From contig MPNW01000166.1 of NCBI GenBank assembly GCA_011800805.1, forward strand, positions 58,182 to 122,181: DNA of 64,000 bases, given 5' to 3'. The notes below the pieces were generated by a model. It saw only the letters and a program-made list of their open reading frames with translations, was not told where the DNA came from and did not search any database. The translations under genes were made by a program, and so were the position numbers. Shown here in pieces: positions 61,936 through 64,000 of this stretch. This DNA comes from Hirudo medicinalis. Taxonomy: Eukaryota > Annelida > Clitellata > Hirudinida > Hirudinidae. Each line of letters begins with the position of its first letter. The stretch's first letter is position 1.

Positions 61936-62869
61936 CAGACCTTAAATAAAATAAAATAATAAAACTGAGGGACTTCGAGAAGAAAATTCTTGGATCGTTC
62001 TTGTGCTAAAAATAAACAACTAGAACAACTGCAAAACCAATTGAAGAGTTCTTTCGTTGTCCGTCTTGAATCGCGACGCATGAGAATTATTATCGAGAAA
62101 AGCATGAAAACTATTGGTTTCCCATGATTTCATCATAAATATTTTACCTTATTTTTAATTATTTGCTATTGTTGGACTTTACTGATGGCAGTTCTATTTG
62201 TTTGACTTTCGGGGTTCGAAGTAAATCATCTAATCCATTGATATCGTTTCACAATAGAAGCAAGCATTACGTAGTAAACAAGTAAACATGCTGATTCTGA
62301 TCAATTTCTAAGGCACAGACAAAATCTTGACATTGACATCGTTCGCATGACACGAGTCAAATTCTAAAAGACTGGTTTTTTTAATGCCAGAATATCTGCA
62401 AATATTATTGCGTGGTTTTATTTGCCGTATAAACATTTGAATATATTCATAATCCCTTTATACTTAAATAGGACACAAGTCGTGTCTGAGTGAGAAATAT
62501 TTGTCTTATCCTGGGACCAATGGCATACCTCAAAATGTCACTGCACTAAACAGATAACAGATTATGTTTGCTCAGAGACCATGGCTAATGAGATGATTAC
62601 AAATTAATTGTTAATTATTTTCTGATTTAATATTAATTAATTATTTAATCACGTAACTTTGTAAAAATCGCGCTCCCATCGCTTTGAGTATTCACCAAAA
62701 GGCACAATTCAATACTGGCTGATTTATGTTAACTCAACCCAATAAGCTTGGCACTCGCTTGAAATTAAAAAATAAGTCTTAAATTAATCATTGCAAGATA
62801 TCTGAAAGAATTTATCAAAAATAGCAGATTTTCATACAGGATGACTACCTACATCATTCACTGTCAAGA

Positions 62870-63195
62870 GCTTCAATTGCTTTCAACGTAATGAGAATAA
62901 TGCAAAACATTATGCGGAAAAGAGGTGATCTCATAGAATCGTTCAAGATATTAAACAGGAAGAGAAGATTTGCCACCTGAACATTTCTTTGAGACCAACA
63001 AAAGCAGTTCTACAAGAGGGCAAGAATGTAAGTCATACTTGAAGGCATCGGGTCCTCTGAATACTAATTTCTAAATACTCTAATTACTTCAACAGTAGAA
63101 TAGCTGATCTGTGGAACAAGCTTGATGAGGAGACAATATATTCTGAATCGATGGAACTATTTAAAATAGGACTACCGAAATTTGGATATTGAATC
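62870..63195 (+). mobile_element. Decayed non-LTR retrotransposon ORF2 C-terminus
   Basis: Frames on the + strand give KRGDLIESFKILNRK, then NSRIADLWNKLDEETIYSESMELFKIGL. This is the RRGDLIETFKI...NRVINxWNxLPxxVV...SxxxFKxxL ending common in jockey/CR1-like reverse transcriptases. Stops and frame changes show it is dead. No intact tail was found. Confidence 0.75.
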
Positions 63196-64000
63196 AAATA
63201 GGAGTGGTTCATCACACAGACTTTAGTCTTCTTAAACCGCTATAAATTAATGTTTTGTTATGTTAAATGTTTAAAAGTGAATGATGTATGTCGACTAAAT
63301 GAATGCGAACTTTGAACGAAGCATTAACTGAGTGAGAGGTGAATGAAATTTGCATAAAACACGAAGCATAGAATTTCAGATGAATGAACTTCAACGAATT
63401 AATCTTATTTTTATCTCACGAGAATGTATTTGAGGGAAGCAGCGTGCACTGAAACAGATGATACAAGATTAAGATGACGATGATGGTCTTTATTTATTTC
63501 TAAATAATTTATTTGTTTATCATTAACTCAATTAATTGAATCAACATCGATCACAGTCTCTCGATTTACAGCATAATTTAGCATTAATTTGGAAAAAGTA
63601 TTTATTTCATATAAAAAGGTTCACTTGAAACAGCTGATTGAGGCTTACACAAGTCCGAAAATTAAAGTTTAAGCCATCGTTTGATTGTGAAATCTTCTGA
63701 AATTCTGAATTTCTTCCTGTTCCTTTTTCCTTTCCTTAGTTGGTGAGTGGATGGGTGGAGACTAAGAATATATTATCAGATTAATTTGGAAAATAATTTA
63801 TAAAATATTTGTATGAATATTAAGTAATTATTAAGAATAATAATTTGTAAGAATCGTCAGTTATTGCGTAGGTATTTTATTTATAAAATATTTGAAATTA
63901 AAATAATTAAAATCTTAAAATTTCAATTCAAGGAAGCGATTGGTAGCACGATAAAAATGTTGCAAATTGGCAGACGATTACAAGCAGAAGTTTGTAGTCA

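Larger units (their letters stand above)
60058..64000. other. Distal 3.9 kb without a recognised gene
   Basis: It holds the 3' flank of the 55022 gene, a long (CAT)n tract and a decayed retrotransposon. The segment about 61130-61270 is richer in GC than its surroundings and encodes nothing I recognise. Confidence 0.5.

Noticed and set aside
61645..61949. Poly-Ser/poly-His and poly-Met/poly-Asp frames
   Set aside because: Translations of the CAT/TCG microsatellite, with an ambiguous base inside.
1..64000. CRISPR arrays, operons, ribosome binding sites
   Set aside because: The window is clearly eukaryotic; the regular repeats are microsatellites without unique spacers.

Overview
The window is nuclear DNA from an animal. 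It is AT-rich, its genes are split by many short introns with GT..AG ends, it uses the standard code, and it is littered with (ATT)n/(CAT)n microsatellites, decayed non-LTR retrotransposons and tRNA-derived SINE-like elements. Every recognisable product is a metazoan housekeeping or signalling protein (NCKIPSD/SPIN90, TOMM7, PPIL1, EFA6/PSD, MFSD11, CIAO3, Numb, PEX5). Divergence from vertebrate proteins, compact introns and repeat style suggest an invertebrate, possibly a lophotrochozoan such as an annelid or mollusc; this is inference. I rebuilt exon structures by hand from splice sites, reading phase and remembered protein families. The ends of introns are therefore predictions.

Layout. 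1-5099 (-): NCKIPSD/SPIN90, its C-terminal end cut off by the window edge, with a one-base frame break inside the SH3 domain. 5546-6032 (+): TOMM7. 6634-7833 (-): an intronless PTB-domain-like protein. 8306-9571 (-): the spliceosomal cyclophilin PPIL1. 9.6-12.6 kb: no gene recognised. 12589-22960 (-): EFA6/PSD, the Arf6 exchange factor, with Sec7 and PH domains over ten exons. 23-25.2 kb: no gene recognised. 25271-29787 (-): MFSD11. 30967-33892 (+): CIAO3. 35159-38286 (-): Numb. 39101-40691 (+): an unidentified nuclear-type protein. 41005-45984 (-): PEX5. 46387-47857 (+): an OTU-fold cysteine protease candidate. 47.9-55 kb: gene-poor and repeat-rich. 55022-60057 (+): an orphan three-exon protein with CtBP-binding-type motifs. 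60-64 kb: microsatellites and a decayed retrotransposon.

The genes are mostly unrelated in function, as expected in an animal genome. There is a loose theme of membrane and actin traffic: SPIN90 (actin nucleation), EFA6 (Arf6) and Numb (endocytic adaptor). Four neighbouring pairs are head-to-head and could share promoters: NCKIPSD/TOMM7, MFSD11/CIAO3, Numb/39101 and PEX5/OTU. PEX5 and the 39101 gene converge with apparently overlapping 3' ends.

Most interesting: (1) the SH3 exon of NCKIPSD is restored by a -1 shift exactly at a canonical T TTA AAC slippery heptamer; (2) a SINE in an NCKIPSD intron shares an 18/20-base 3' tail with a LINE fragment 45 kb away; (3) two uncharacterised nuclear-type genes, one with PMDLS and PEDLS motifs; (4) a probable GC-AG intron in PEX5.
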